DNA of 64,000 nucleotides from a bacterium (GTDB lineage Bacteria; UBA4055): NCBI GenBank assembly GCA_029559475.1, contig JAKQBN010000055.1:1-64000 (forward strand), in the 5' to 3' direction. Each line of letters starts with the position of its first letter. Position 1 is the stretch's first letter. Shown piece by piece: positions 38,681 to 47,267 of this stretch. Made by a program: the position numbers and the translations under genes. The notes beneath the pieces were generated by a model. That model was given only the letters and a program-made list of their open reading frames with translations, had not been told where the DNA came from and made no database searches.

Positions 38681-39496
38681 CTATTTACCCACTCCGTACA
38701 TCGGCGTAATACCCTGTCCGAGGATGATCGAAACATTCTGCTTTTCTCTGACCAGCTCGATCTTTTCTTTCTCGATCTCGAGTGCACGGAGCTGCAGATA
38801 TTCCTGGATTGACATAGACATCTGATTCTGATAGGCTTTATCAGCAATAGCTTTATTAACCTCGGCTTCCTTTCTGGAAACCTCAGCCTTAGATCTTGCT
38901 TCCTGTGTAAGTATGCTCTGATTCTGAGCTGCGGTCCTTTTTGTTTCCTCGAGAACTTCCTGCGGTGGAGTAACGGCACCGACCACTACCTGCAGAATTT
39001 CAACAGGAATATCTATCTTTTTGCAGTAATCAGTAATAAGCGTGAAAGTTTCGCTCTGGATCTCCGCAAGTACCTGTCGGTTCCCCGCAAGATCGAACAT
39101 TTTGTAAGAAGAGGCTTTATCCCTTATCATAGTTCTGAAAGTTTCCTGAATCGACATCGCATACCAGTTCTGACCGAATTTTTCATAAAGTTTAGGCGTT
39201 TGGCCTTTTATGATCTGAAGTTTCAGATATGCGTTGAAGTCCACCGGAATGTTGTCGTCGGTTATCATATCATCGAACGGTTCTGTGATCGTCAGAGGCG
39301 TAACTTTAAAAAAAATCGCGCTTGTTGTCGGTGCCACCCAGACTAGACCCGGCTTTACAGCATCCTGATCAACTCCTCCATGTCCGAAAACCCAGGGCTG
39401 CATAAGAAGTACAGCTTCTTCATCCCCGTTCGGAGATACGGAGCAACCGGCAAGAAAAATTAACGAGGTTAATAGGAGATATTTTACATACTTCAT
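38681..39496 (-). CDS. SPFH-domain lipoprotein
   Basis: 271 residues. A signal peptide with lipobox LAGC (Cys ~18) predicts a lipid anchor. The SPFH/prohibitin-like core spans ~28-190 (VDFNAYLKLQIIKGQTPKLY, then FRTMIRDKASSYKMF) and a long Ala/Glu/Lys coiled coil follows (~185-250). SPFH proteins form membrane-bound oligomeric cages or microdomains; most have a transmembrane or hairpin anchor, so lipoprotein anchoring is less usual. AGGAGG precedes ATG. Co-directional with the CDF transporter. Confidence 0.85.
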   Translation of the reverse strand: MKYVKYLLLTSLIFLAGCSVSPNGDEEAVLLMQPWVFGHGGVDQDAVKPGLVWVAPTTSAIFFKVTPLTITEPFDDMITDDNIPVDFNAYLKLQIIKGQTPKLYEKFGQNWYAMSIQETFRTMIRDKASSYKMFDLAGNRQVLAEIQSETFTLITDYCKKIDIPVEILQVVVGAVTPPQEVLEETKRTAAQNQSILTQEARSKAEVSRKEAEVNKAIADKAYQNQMSMSIQEYLQLRALEIEKEKIELVREKQNVSIILGQGITPMYGVGK

Positions 39497-39509
39497 TTGA
39501 TCCTCCTGT

Positions 39510-40442
39510 TTAGTTTTGTCTTATATTATGTTCGGCGAGTCCGTAACATTCGTTCTTTTCGTGATTCTCGTGATGCCCCATCGGTTCTATATGAACCACG
39601 ATGTCGTAAACGTTCGGGATCTCTGATCTAATTTTATCTTCAAGCGCCATTACGAGATCGTGGGCATCAGATACTTTAATATTCCCGTCAACTTCCACGT
39701 CCATGTCGATAGTGTAAAGCACTCCGAGCTTAGTTATTCTAACGCGGTGCGGATTACCCACTCCGTCAGATTTTCTTACGACCTCGAAAATCTTATTGTA
39801 TAGTTCCTGATCAACTTCTCCTTCCATCAGTTCCGTTAGGGTTCCCATGAATATCCTGACTGCGGAGAACATTATCCATACGCTTATTATTATTGCAATT
39901 ATCCTGTCTATTACAGGCATGTGAAAGTAAAAAGCGCAACATAGACCCATAAGTACACCGGTTGAAGTGACAACATCGTTGAGCATATTTCTGCAGTTAG
40001 CTTTAAGCATTTCGCTGCGGGATTTTTTACCGAGAGCGTACTGGCTGTACGATAAAAGTATTTTTCCGAATATCGAGAAAACGGTCACGTAGACGGCCCA
40101 TATTCCCGGCATTTCTATAACAGGATGATTCGCGAGCTTATCTATCGTCGTCATAGCGAGCTGGCCGCCTATGAAGAACATTATAAATGAAAGAACCGCA
40201 GTAGCTATTGTTTCAGCTCTGAAATGGCCGTACGGGTGTTTAGCGTCCGGAGGAGTATCAATTATCTTAGCCACGAACAGAGTGATTATAGATATAAAAA
40301 TATCGGTCATGCTGTCGATACCGTCGCTGACTACGGACATACTTCCTGACATCAGACCTATTATGATCTTGGATGCCGAAAGCACTGCATTACCCGCGAT
40401 GCTTATGATTGAAGCTGTTCTTATTATTCTGTTCCTGTCCAT
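39510..40442 (-). CDS. Cation diffusion facilitator transporter
   Basis: 310 residues, six membrane helices (~10-215) with the metal-site pattern DGIDSMTDIF in helix 2, KHPYGHFRAE after it, and a second site in helix 5 (NMLNDVVTSTGVLMG). A soluble C-terminal dimerisation domain ends in a His-rich tail (HHENHEK). Exports divalent cations (Zn, Fe, Mn or Cd) using the proton gradient; specificity is not readable. Confidence 0.92.
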   Translation of the reverse strand: MDRNRIIRTASIISIAGNAVLSASKIIIGLMSGSMSVVSDGIDSMTDIFISIITLFVAKIIDTPPDAKHPYGHFRAETIATAVLSFIMFFIGGQLAMTTIDKLANHPVIEMPGIWAVYVTVFSIFGKILLSYSQYALGKKSRSEMLKANCRNMLNDVVTSTGVLMGLCCAFYFHMPVIDRIIAIIISVWIMFSAVRIFMGTLTELMEGEVDQELYNKIFEVVRKSDGVGNPHRVRITKLGVLYTIDMDVEVDGNIKVSDAHDLVMALEDKIRSEIPNVYDIVVHIEPMGHHENHEKNECYGLAEHNIRQN

Positions 40443-40566
40443 AAGAATAGAATATTATGAAATAAAAAAATCTAAATCAAGGTAAATAAAAAGTCTGATC
40501 GTTTATTACTTGAAATATGATTATATTTTGTTTAATATATCATCAGTATAATCTTAGGGAGGGTCT

Positions 40567-42093
40567 ATGACTTTATCAAAATCAAAAATGCTGTTTAATT
40601 CGATATTACTGATCTGTACCGTTGTTTCATCACAGACAATAGTTCAGTGGTACACATCAATGGGGAATTTTAAAGGCCAGATGAGAGAGGATCTCGTTCC
40701 TATCACAGCTAATAATTTTATCGATCTTACAAACGCGGGTTTTTATGACGGTCTGATATTTCACAGAGTGATACAGGGTTTTGTCATACAGGACGGCGAC
40801 CCGCTGGGTACAGGCACCGGAGGACCGGGATATACGATACCTGATGAATTTCATCCTGATCTCAACCACAATTCCGCGGGAGTGCTCTCTATGGCAAATG
40901 CGGGGCCTAATACAGGGGGCTCACAGTATTTCATAACGCTGGATTCTTATCCTCATCTTAACGATAGCTATTCGGTCTTCGGTAAGATAGTCGAGGGGAT
41001 GGATGTTGTTTTCAATATCAGTTATGTTCCGGTAGATGATTCAGACAAACCGGTAACTCCTGTAAGAATAGACAGTATCAGAGTCGTATATTCACCTCCT
41101 GCAGATGGAGTTTATCTAAGCGGTTATATCGAAGGCAGGACGCTTGTTTATGACGAAATATCCCTTGTCAATGTTAATGACCTGTTCTCGGATCGCGGCG
41201 GTGCGGACATTATGCTGAGTATTGAAGGCAATAGCAACCCTGAGATTCTTTCGTGTGCTCTGAACGATTCAGTCCTGACTCTAACGGCAGGAAATACTTC
41301 CGAAGGCTCATCTATAGTTACACTTAAAGGTACCGCGGGTGATTCATCAGAGACTTTTGATATTAAAGTATCTGTAATTGACTATAGCATGACAGTGGAA
41401 GATTTTGAATCTGGAAGTATAGTCAGATTCCCGTGGCAGACAGGAATATACGGCTGGTCAGCTCAGAATACCGATCCGCAGGAAGGGGTCTACAGCCTGC
41501 AGTCCGACGCGATCGGGCATAGCCAGACCACGGAAATATTCATTGATACATATTATGAAAACGACGGTGAAATAAGCTTCTGGTACAAAGTTTCGTCCCA
41601 GGAAGATTATGATTATCTGGAGTTTTGGATCAACAGGATTAAAAAGATGTCCGTAAGCGGAGAGACACCCTGGAGAAAGATCGCTTTTCCAGTATCGTCC
41701 GGCAACCGCACTTTTAAATGGTATTATAAAAAAAGTGCTTCGGGGGTCTCCGGCGAGGACTGCGCAAGGATCGACAGGATAGAATTCAGAGGCGGTTCAC
41801 CGGTATCGATAGAGCCTCAGATCACGCCTGTTCAGGTAGAGCTTTATAAGAATTATCCGAATCCGTTCAATCCAAGCACAGAAATAACTTTTTCAATAGA
41901 CAGAGCTCAACCTGTCAGGCTGTCGGTTTATAATCTTTCAGGCCAATTGGTCTCAGATCTCGTCAACAGGAAGCTGGAAAAAGGTTTTCATCAAATCAAT
42001 TTTGATGCTTCAAACCTAAACAGCGGGATTTACTTTTATAAATTGGAATGCGAAGGTTTTACCGGGACGAATAAAATGCTGCTTATCAAATAG
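40567..42093 (+). CDS. Secreted cyclophilin with type IX sorting domain
   Basis: 508 residues. N-terminal signal peptide (~1-23), cyclophilin domain ~28-175 (FHRVIQGFVIQDGDP, GVLSMANAGPNTGGSQYFIT), a beta-rich middle (~190-420) and a C-terminal sorting domain (NYPNPFNPSTEITFSI, then LNSGIYFYKLECEG). The last part directs type IX secretion and anchoring at the cell surface. AGGGAGG precedes ATG. A cyclophilin fused to a T9SS signal implies a proline isomerase acting outside the cell. Confidence 0.93.
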   Translation: MTLSKSKMLFNSILLICTVVSSQTIVQWYTSMGNFKGQMREDLVPITANNFIDLTNAGFYDGLIFHRVIQGFVIQDGDPLGTGTGGPGYTIPDEFHPDLNHNSAGVLSMANAGPNTGGSQYFITLDSYPHLNDSYSVFGKIVEGMDVVFNISYVPVDDSDKPVTPVRIDSIRVVYSPPADGVYLSGYIEGRTLVYDEISLVNVNDLFSDRGGADIMLSIEGNSNPEILSCALNDSVLTLTAGNTSEGSSIVTLKGTAGDSSETFDIKVSVIDYSMTVEDFESGSIVRFPWQTGIYGWSAQNTDPQEGVYSLQSDAIGHSQTTEIFIDTYYENDGEISFWYKVSSQEDYDYLEFWINRIKKMSVSGETPWRKIAFPVSSGNRTFKWYYKKSASGVSGEDCARIDRIEFRGGSPVSIEPQITPVQVELYKNYPNPFNPSTEITFSIDRAQPVRLSVYNLSGQLVSDLVNRKLEKGFHQINFDASNLNSGIYFYKLECEGFTGTNKMLLIK

Positions 42094-42108
42094 CGGCAGT
42101 TTCGGAAT

Positions 42109-42627
42109 TTATTCAACTTCGATATCGAAAGATTTTAATAGTGATATTGCTTCCGGGATCGAAAATTTTGCTTTCTTGTGAATATTCTGGTTCAGATTTA
42201 TTTCATAATTGACCGCATTGACGAATGAGGCAGAACTGAGGTCGCAATTCTTAAACCTGCTGTTTTGTAGGTCTGAATTGTCAAAAACAGCTTTAGTCAG
42301 GTTAGTTCTATAAAAATCGCAATCGTGAATTTTGCAGCTGTCAAATATAATATTCTTCAGATCCATTTCAGAAAACACGCACAAGGTTATCTGACAGTCT
42401 TTGCAGTTAAAGCTGAATGTGAAAGTATCGCAGTTTGAAAAATTCAGCCCCAGCATTTTGCAGTTATTGAACGAAACATTTATAAGCCTGGTTTTAGTCA
42501 GATCTACATTCGACAGATTGCAGTTTTCAAAGCGGCAGTCTGTGAAGGCTGTTCTCTTAAAAGATAGGCCGGTGAAATTTATATTTTCAAAGGTTTCAGA
42601 TTCAAATTCATTATTTTCGTATTCCAT
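42109..42627 (-). CDS. Pentapeptide repeat protein
   Basis: 172 residues built almost wholly of A(D/N)LxF-type pentapeptides (FENINFTGLSFKRTAFTDCR, then FENCNLSNVDLTKTRLINVS), predicting a right-handed quadrilateral beta helix. No catalytic domain. Some family members mimic DNA and protect gyrase; most have unknown roles. It marks the left edge of the second accessory region. Confidence 0.88.
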   Translation of the reverse strand: MEYENNEFESETFENINFTGLSFKRTAFTDCRFENCNLSNVDLTKTRLINVSFNNCKMLGLNFSNCDTFTFSFNCKDCQITLCVFSEMDLKNIIFDSCKIHDCDFYRTNLTKAVFDNSDLQNSRFKNCDLSSASFVNAVNYEINLNQNIHKKAKFSIPEAISLLKSFDIEVE

Positions 42628-42652
42628 AGCTATATCTTTTCCAGATAAGGTT

Positions 42653-42678
42653 AGACTTTTTTGCGACGAATAAATTTA
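42653..42678 (+). repeat. Dispersed repeat, copy 1
   Basis: AGACTTTTTT-GCG-ACGAATAAATTTA. It matches 44408-44433 at all but the three central bases, and 50297-50323 more loosely. It overlaps the stop codon of the RhuM gene. Confidence 0.75.
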
Positions 42679-43725
42679 TTTTAATTTCTTTACATCTATT
42701 TTTTTGATATCTGTTTCAAGCTCTTTCAGGCTATTTTCTCTTTCTGCAAGCCTCTGGTTCTCAATGAATTTCTCATATTCGGCTTCTGACTTCTCAAGAG
42801 CTGCCTGATGACTTATTTTTCCTGCGTGTGTGAGTAATTCTCTCTTGTTCATTTTTAAAATATCGTCAAGCTTTTCTATCCAGTCTTTCATATACATCGG
42901 AATATGCTGATTCGCCATTGTCTCAGCGAACGCGAGATACTGCTCCACAAGAAGCCCGAGAAGGCTCATTTCGTTCTCATTCAGATAATTTTTTGCTGTC
43001 GAAACTTCGCTTTTTGTAATTCGTGTGCCGGAATCTTTATCGTAAGACTGCATGCCCATCAAAGGCATTTTTGCATCAGCTCTTCGATAAATCAGCTCAG
43101 CTGCGGTCTGCTTACTTATAGCCCATAATAGTTTATTCTGAACGATCTTGAAGAATTCGATAGTTTTTTCATCTTTGGGATTATAATCTATGCTTGTTGT
43201 ATAAATATCTTTGATCTTCTGATAAAAGAACCGTTCTGAGATCCTTATCTCGCGAAGTCGTGCCTGAAGTTCGTTAAAATAATTCATCGAATTACCCTTT
43301 TTGAACCTCTCATCGTTCAGAGTGAAGCCTTTAACGATATATTCCTTAAGCCTCTGAGTAGCCCATTTTCTGAATTGGGTACCCTGGAGTGATTTTACAC
43401 GATATCCGACAGAAATTATAGCATCGAGATTATAATAATTAACTTCCGTTTCTTGAGTTTTACCTTCAATTGCACCGTGCTGAGTGGTTTGTCGGAATTT
43501 CCGACATACCATATGTTCATCCAATTCGCACTCTTTAAAAATATTTCTAATATGTTCAGTTATTGTCGTTCTGCCTTTCCCGAAAAGCTGAGCTATCTGA
43601 TTTTGATTCAGCCATACGGTTTCACTTTCCAGGATCACATCGATCTTTACTTTGCCGTCATCAGCTTCGTAAACAAGGAATTGGCTGCTCTTCGAATCAT
43701 GTATTGTGATATCATTTTTTGCCAT
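42676..43725 (-). CDS. RhuM family protein
   Basis: 349 residues. VWLNQNQIAQLFGKGRTTIT (~37-56) is the helix-turn-helix-like N terminus, followed by VNYYNLDAIISVGYRVKSLQ and FRKWATQRLKEYIVKGF, the RhuM hallmark. The rest is helical and ends in a coiled coil. RhuM was named from a Salmonella pathogenicity island; its molecular role is not settled and it is common on mobile elements. GAGGAG precedes ATG. Confidence 0.9.
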   Translation of the reverse strand: MAKNDITIHDSKSSQFLVYEADDGKVKIDVILESETVWLNQNQIAQLFGKGRTTITEHIRNIFKECELDEHMVCRKFRQTTQHGAIEGKTQETEVNYYNLDAIISVGYRVKSLQGTQFRKWATQRLKEYIVKGFTLNDERFKKGNSMNYFNELQARLREIRISERFFYQKIKDIYTTSIDYNPKDEKTIEFFKIVQNKLLWAISKQTAAELIYRRADAKMPLMGMQSYDKDSGTRITKSEVSTAKNYLNENEMSLLGLLVEQYLAFAETMANQHIPMYMKDWIEKLDDILKMNKRELLTHAGKISHQAALEKSEAEYEKFIENQRLAERENSLKELETDIKKIDVKKLK

Positions 43726-43783
43726 ATATTCTCCTCAGTAACTTCATAGGCAATTTAAGAAAAAATTCAAAGATATTCTATAT

Positions 43784-43829
43784 TTACCTGAATTATTTAC
43801 ATGAACCTTATTATTGACGATTTGATTTA
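43784..43829 (-). repeat. Duplicated 3' end of the DUF4143 gene (distal copy)
   Basis: 46 bp matching 45110-45155 at 39 positions, including TTACCTGAATTATTTA and CCTTATTATTGA. The other copy covers the last codons, stop and 3' flank of the DUF4143 ATPase. The two bracket DUF4160, DUF2442 and the outer-membrane-like gene. Confidence 0.7.
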
Positions 43830-43872
43830 ATCGGAAAAATTCGTATATTACGGATAAGAAAACGGAGTAAGA

Positions 43873-44121
43873 ATGCCTGTAATATCAAGATTCTATGGCA
43901 TAATAATTAAGATGTACTTCAATGAGCACGGAATTCCTCATTTTCATGCTATTTATAATGAGTATAACGGAGTTTTCAGCATATCTGATCTGATAATGAT
44001 AGAAGGGGATTTGCCTTCAAAAGCACAGACACTTGTAAAGGAGTGGGCATTTAAATATAAAGATGAACTTGAAAAGATGTGGGCAACGAAAGACATAATT
44101 ACTCTTCCGGGGTTGGAATAA
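43873..44121 (+). CDS. DUF4160 protein
   Basis: 82 residues. MPVISRFYGIIIKMYFNEHG-IPHFHA matches the DUF4160 pattern (P.I....G..I.M...DH..PHFHA). Usually found directly before a DUF2442 gene, as here, in a toxin-antitoxin-like pair of unproven activity. ACGGAG lies 8 nt before ATG; its TAA overlaps the next ATG. Confidence 0.88.
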   Translation: MPVISRFYGIIIKMYFNEHGIPHFHAIYNEYNGVFSISDLIMIEGDLPSKAQTLVKEWAFKYKDELEKMWATKDIITLPGLE

Positions 44122-44408
44122 TGAATTTCCATAGAATTAAAAATATAGAGGTTTTGAATAATTATCAGCTCAAAGTTGAATTTATAACCGGCGAAATAAA
44201 AATATACGATTGCAAACCACTGCTTGAGAAAGATGTTTTCAAAGCTCTGGAAAATGAGAATTTATTCAGGAAAGTAAAGGTTGATATTGGAGGCTACGGT
44301 ATTATCTGGAACGATGAAATTGATATTTCTGAATCTGAATTATGGATAAACGGCAAAAATATTAACTCCCAAGTCGCTGAAGACAAAGCAGATTACAATT
44401 CAAAATAA
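44121..44408 (+). CDS. DUF2442 protein
   Basis: 95 residues from ATG 44121 (TAATG overlap with DUF4160); an upstream in-frame ATG at 44079 lies inside the previous gene. LKVEFITGEIKIYDCKPLLE and GYGIIWNDEIDISESELWIN are the DUF2442 signature. Probably works with DUF4160. Confidence 0.88.
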   Translation: MNFHRIKNIEVLNNYQLKVEFITGEIKIYDCKPLLEKDVFKALENENLFRKVKVDIGGYGIIWNDEIDISESELWINGKNINSQVAEDKADYNSK

Positions 44409-44433
44409 GACTTTTTTATAACGAATAAATTTA
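44408..44433 (+). repeat. Dispersed repeat, copy 2
   Basis: AGACTTTTTT-ATA-ACGAATAAATTTA, beginning at the stop codon of DUF2442. Same orientation as copies at 42653 and 50297. Confidence 0.75.
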
Positions 44434-44438
44434 CTCGA

Positions 44439-44987
44439 TTACGGCAGGCGGCCGAGCAGAAGGTTTAAACTCAGGCCCGCAAAGCTTTTCTCCGCATTGA
44501 TATTCCCGAAAGCCGAAAGACTTAATCCGAAAGGACGCGCTCTGTTCAGATCAAGCTGAATTTCCAAAGGAAACCCGAATGTCTGAAAATTGTTCATTTC
44601 GTATCTTGGTGAAGGATCGTTCTCAATAAAATATTTTTTACCTTCATATTCACCGGTTGTAACACTAATACCGCAAAGATATGATAAATGAATATTCCCG
44701 AAAGATCGTCCGTATCCGTAAAGCAAACCATAATCCCAGGCTGAACCGCCATTATAAGGCTCACACGAAATAGTGCTACCTCCCGCAATTCTCAACTTGA
44801 TAACGTGCGTGTATTTTGAAAAATTGATTGAAACATTACCGCCTGTTAAGCCTGTATCCTCTGTAACAACTGCGCCTAATCCTGCGCTGAACCAGAGATG
44901 GTAGGGGAAAGGTCCGGTGCGTTCCTTGAAATTTATCGCGTTCAGGCATGAGGCGGTGAAGATCAGGAACAATAAAAAATACTTCAT
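44439..44987 (-). CDS. Putative outer-membrane or periplasmic protein
   Basis: 182 residues. Signal peptide ~1-18 (MKYFLLFLIFTASCLNA), then alternating hydrophobic strands rich in Gly and aromatic residues (GLLYGYGRSFGNIHLSYLCG) and an amphipathic final strand (FAGLSLNLLLGRLP), as in small beta-barrels. No named family. Confidence 0.6.
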   Translation of the reverse strand: MKYFLLFLIFTASCLNAINFKERTGPFPYHLWFSAGLGAVVTEDTGLTGGNVSINFSKYTHVIKLRIAGGSTISCEPYNGGSAWDYGLLYGYGRSFGNIHLSYLCGISVTTGEYEGKKYFIENDPSPRYEMNNFQTFGFPLEIQLDLNRARPFGLSLSAFGNINAEKSFAGLSLNLLLGRLP

Positions 44988-45067
44988 TTTGACCTCAGTT
45001 TTGCAGTCGAATTACACTTTCTGATAATTTAGGAACACTTGAGACTTTTTGCAAGGTAATATTATCG

Positions 45068-45087
45068 TTTTGCTGTCCTCAGCAAAA
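45068..45087. other. Perfect hairpin in intergenic region
   Basis: TTTTGCTG-TCCT-CAGCAAAA: an 8-bp stem. The T run is on the 5' side and the A run on the 3' side, opposite to an intrinsic terminator on either strand, so its role is unclear. Confidence 0.5.
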
Positions 45088-45109
45088 TGATCGGAACTCA
45101 CATTTCCGC

Positions 45110-45155
45110 TTACCTGAATTATTTATAAAAGCCTTATTATTGAAGAGTTGGTTTA
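45110..45155 (-). repeat. 3' end of the DUF4143 gene (native copy of duplicated segment)
   Basis: Covers the last six codons, stop and 27 bp of 3' flank of the DUF4143 ATPase; repeated at 43784-43829 (39 of 46 positions). Confidence 0.7.
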
Positions 45156-46342
45156 GACAGAAAATCAAACAGATTTATATGTTTTACGCCTGACTTTCTT
45201 TTAAAAACGACCGGATCCATTGAAATAACATACTTCGGATGGTTGTCCCTGACAGCCTCAAGGGCTGAAAACTCTCTTTCTGCTGTTTCCTGATTCTGCA
45301 TCAGATATGATACCTGAATATAGATTTTTTCTTCTTCCTTTTCCGCTATAAAATCAATTTCCTTGTCTCCTATTCTGCCGAATGATACTTTATAATCCCT
45401 TCTGTAAAGCTCAAGGCAGACTATGTTCTCCAGTATTCCGCCGATATCTTCATCTCTGAATCCCAGTACCGCGTGTCTTAAACCCAGGTCGCCGGCGTAA
45501 TATTTTGCGTTCGTGTCAAGATATTCTTTTCCTTTTAAGTCGTATTGCCTGATCTTATGTGTGATCATTACATCGTTCAGGTTGTGTATAAGGCTCAGAA
45601 TAGTCGGAACACTGGTTTTTATGTGCTGGTTCTTCATATATTTTACGACGCTGCTTGCGTTGAACTGATTACCTATGTTATCGAAAACAAAGCTCACTAC
45701 GTCCTCCAGCAGGCTCACATTCCTTACATTGAATTTCTTAACTATATCTTTGAGAAGTATCGTCTGGTAGATAGCATCAAGGAACTGAAATGTTGCGGAA
45801 GCTTGAAAATCCAGATGAAAAAGTCCCGGCAGCCCTCCGAATCTGATATATTTTCTGAATACTTCCTCCTTCGGCTTACTTTCAAAACCTCCGAGCTCGG
45901 TAAATTCATTGAAGCTGAAAGTATATATTTTGAACTCGACATATCTGCCTGAGATCAAAGTGGCAAGATCAGATGAGAGAAGATGCGAGTTCGATCCTGT
46001 GATATAAACATCCATGCCTTCAGCCAGAAAAGAGTTCACCGACCGTTCCCATTCCTTTATTTCCTGTACTTCATCAATAAGGATAACCGAACCGGACTTT
46101 CCTCCCGATTCGTCTATATAGCTATTCAATACTTTATAGTCAGTTATAAAATCGAACTGACGAAGCTCTTTATTTATTGAAATGACTTTCTTTTTCGGTT
46201 CGTTATGTTTTATCTCAGCTTCGATCTGCTTCAGCAGTTCACTTTTTCCCACCCTTCTCATACCGCTCAGGATCTTTATGACCGGTTTACCCATAAAAGG
46301 CCTGATCTTTTTTAAATATGTTTCCCTTATTATAGTTTTCAT
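45137..46342 (-). CDS. AAA_14/DUF4143 ATPase
   Basis: 401 residues. Walker A-like ILSGMRRVGKSELLKQ (~24-39), Walker B SVILIDEVQEIKEW (~80), ITGSNSHLLSSDLATLISGR sensor region, and the C-terminal DUF4143 nuclease-like domain (VSFGRIGDKEIDFIAEKEEE) with an E-x-D core. A widespread archaeal/bacterial ATPase family of unknown function, often mobile. Confidence 0.92.
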   Translation of the reverse strand: MKTIIRETYLKKIRPFMGKPVIKILSGMRRVGKSELLKQIEAEIKHNEPKKKVISINKELRQFDFITDYKVLNSYIDESGGKSGSVILIDEVQEIKEWERSVNSFLAEGMDVYITGSNSHLLSSDLATLISGRYVEFKIYTFSFNEFTELGGFESKPKEEVFRKYIRFGGLPGLFHLDFQASATFQFLDAIYQTILLKDIVKKFNVRNVSLLEDVVSFVFDNIGNQFNASSVVKYMKNQHIKTSVPTILSLIHNLNDVMITHKIRQYDLKGKEYLDTNAKYYAGDLGLRHAVLGFRDEDIGGILENIVCLELYRRDYKVSFGRIGDKEIDFIAEKEEEKIYIQVSYLMQNQETAEREFSALEAVRDNHPKYVISMDPVVFKRKSGVKHINLFDFLSKPTLQ

Positions 46343-46678
46343 GTTTTAATTCCTATTTTAAATTCCTGACAAAATAAAGGAAATTTAATATATACTTTAG
46401 ATAAATGCAAGTTTTTAATTAATTTAAAATGTAAAATTATTTAAATATTAAAGCTGCGGCTTCATACTGCGTAGAAGTATCATTTATTTCTGACCACTTT
46501 TGGCTGTTTTACAAGGATAATAAATAACATTAATGGACAAAAGGAAAGGTTATTTTAACAATATTTTGGCTATTTTACAAGGATACTTTATTTTGAACGA
46601 TTAATTAACAGGCATATAGGGTAAGTTTCAAATCAACGATACAAGATAAAATTCCCAAATATTCTATAACTACCTTCA
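46343..46678. other. Gene-free AT-rich stretch with a 22-bp direct repeat
   Basis: No reading frame of note. TTTTGGCT-(G/A)-TTTTACAAGGATA occurs at 46498-46519 and 46564-46585 with one mismatch, 66 bp apart. The right edge coincides with the truncated end of the phosphorylase-like gene, and ATATTCTATA near 46661 also occurs beside the repeat at 43784. This looks like a recombination scar. Confidence 0.5.
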
Positions 46679-47182
46679 CTACCCCAGCCCCAGCACCAAT
46701 TCCGGAATAAACTTATTCCTTGCGTCAGGATAGATCTTCTTTCTAAAGTTCTCTACCGCAATTTTCTCATATAAGTATAAAGACCCTCCGTCTCCGGCTA
46801 TTGAATATTTAGGCATAATAATATCACCCAGCTTAATATCCGCTTTCAAAGCACCTGCCGCGCCTATGAATATCACTTTTTTGCATTTCGATCCGCCCAG
46901 AGTCAAACATGAATCGATCGTATTGGCCGCACCCGCCGCTACCTGAATATAGCCGAAACTTTTACCTTCAAATTCTACGGTATAACCGCAATAATACGGA
47001 CCTTTTTTTTCTACTCTGACCACAGGATTGTATGCCGAAAAAATAATTTCAGGATTCCACGAAGGAGCCACGATTACCGCATCGTATTCAAAATCGGGAT
47101 CTAACCCGTAGATATCTTTCAGCAGATTATCACAGGCGTTATACTTATGCAGGGATGATTTAAATTTTTCGTAGAGGGTCAT
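46679..47182 (-). pseudogene. Truncated nucleoside phosphorylase-like protein
   Basis: 167 residues against the usual 230-260. The N-terminal two thirds match the PNP/UDP phosphorylase fold: AVIVAPSWNPEIIF, QVAAGAANTIDSCLTLGGSK, VIFIGAAGALKADIKLGDII. The C-terminal part with the base-binding Asp and the motif around DMES is missing; the frame ends in PELVLGLG at the scar region. Probably a broken gene, though a short nucleoside-sensing protein is possible. It lies downstream of the RloB-like gene on the same strand. Confidence 0.65.
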
Positions 47183-47267
47183 CTATTCGAACTCCTTTGA
47201 GCATTTGAGCCTGAAGCATTCAGATACTTATAACTTTTTTTTGTCGTCAATCTAAGAGGGAATAGTA

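Noticed and set aside
45068-45087. TTTTGCTG/CAGCAAAA hairpin considered as a terminator
   Set aside because: A and T runs are on the wrong sides for either strand.
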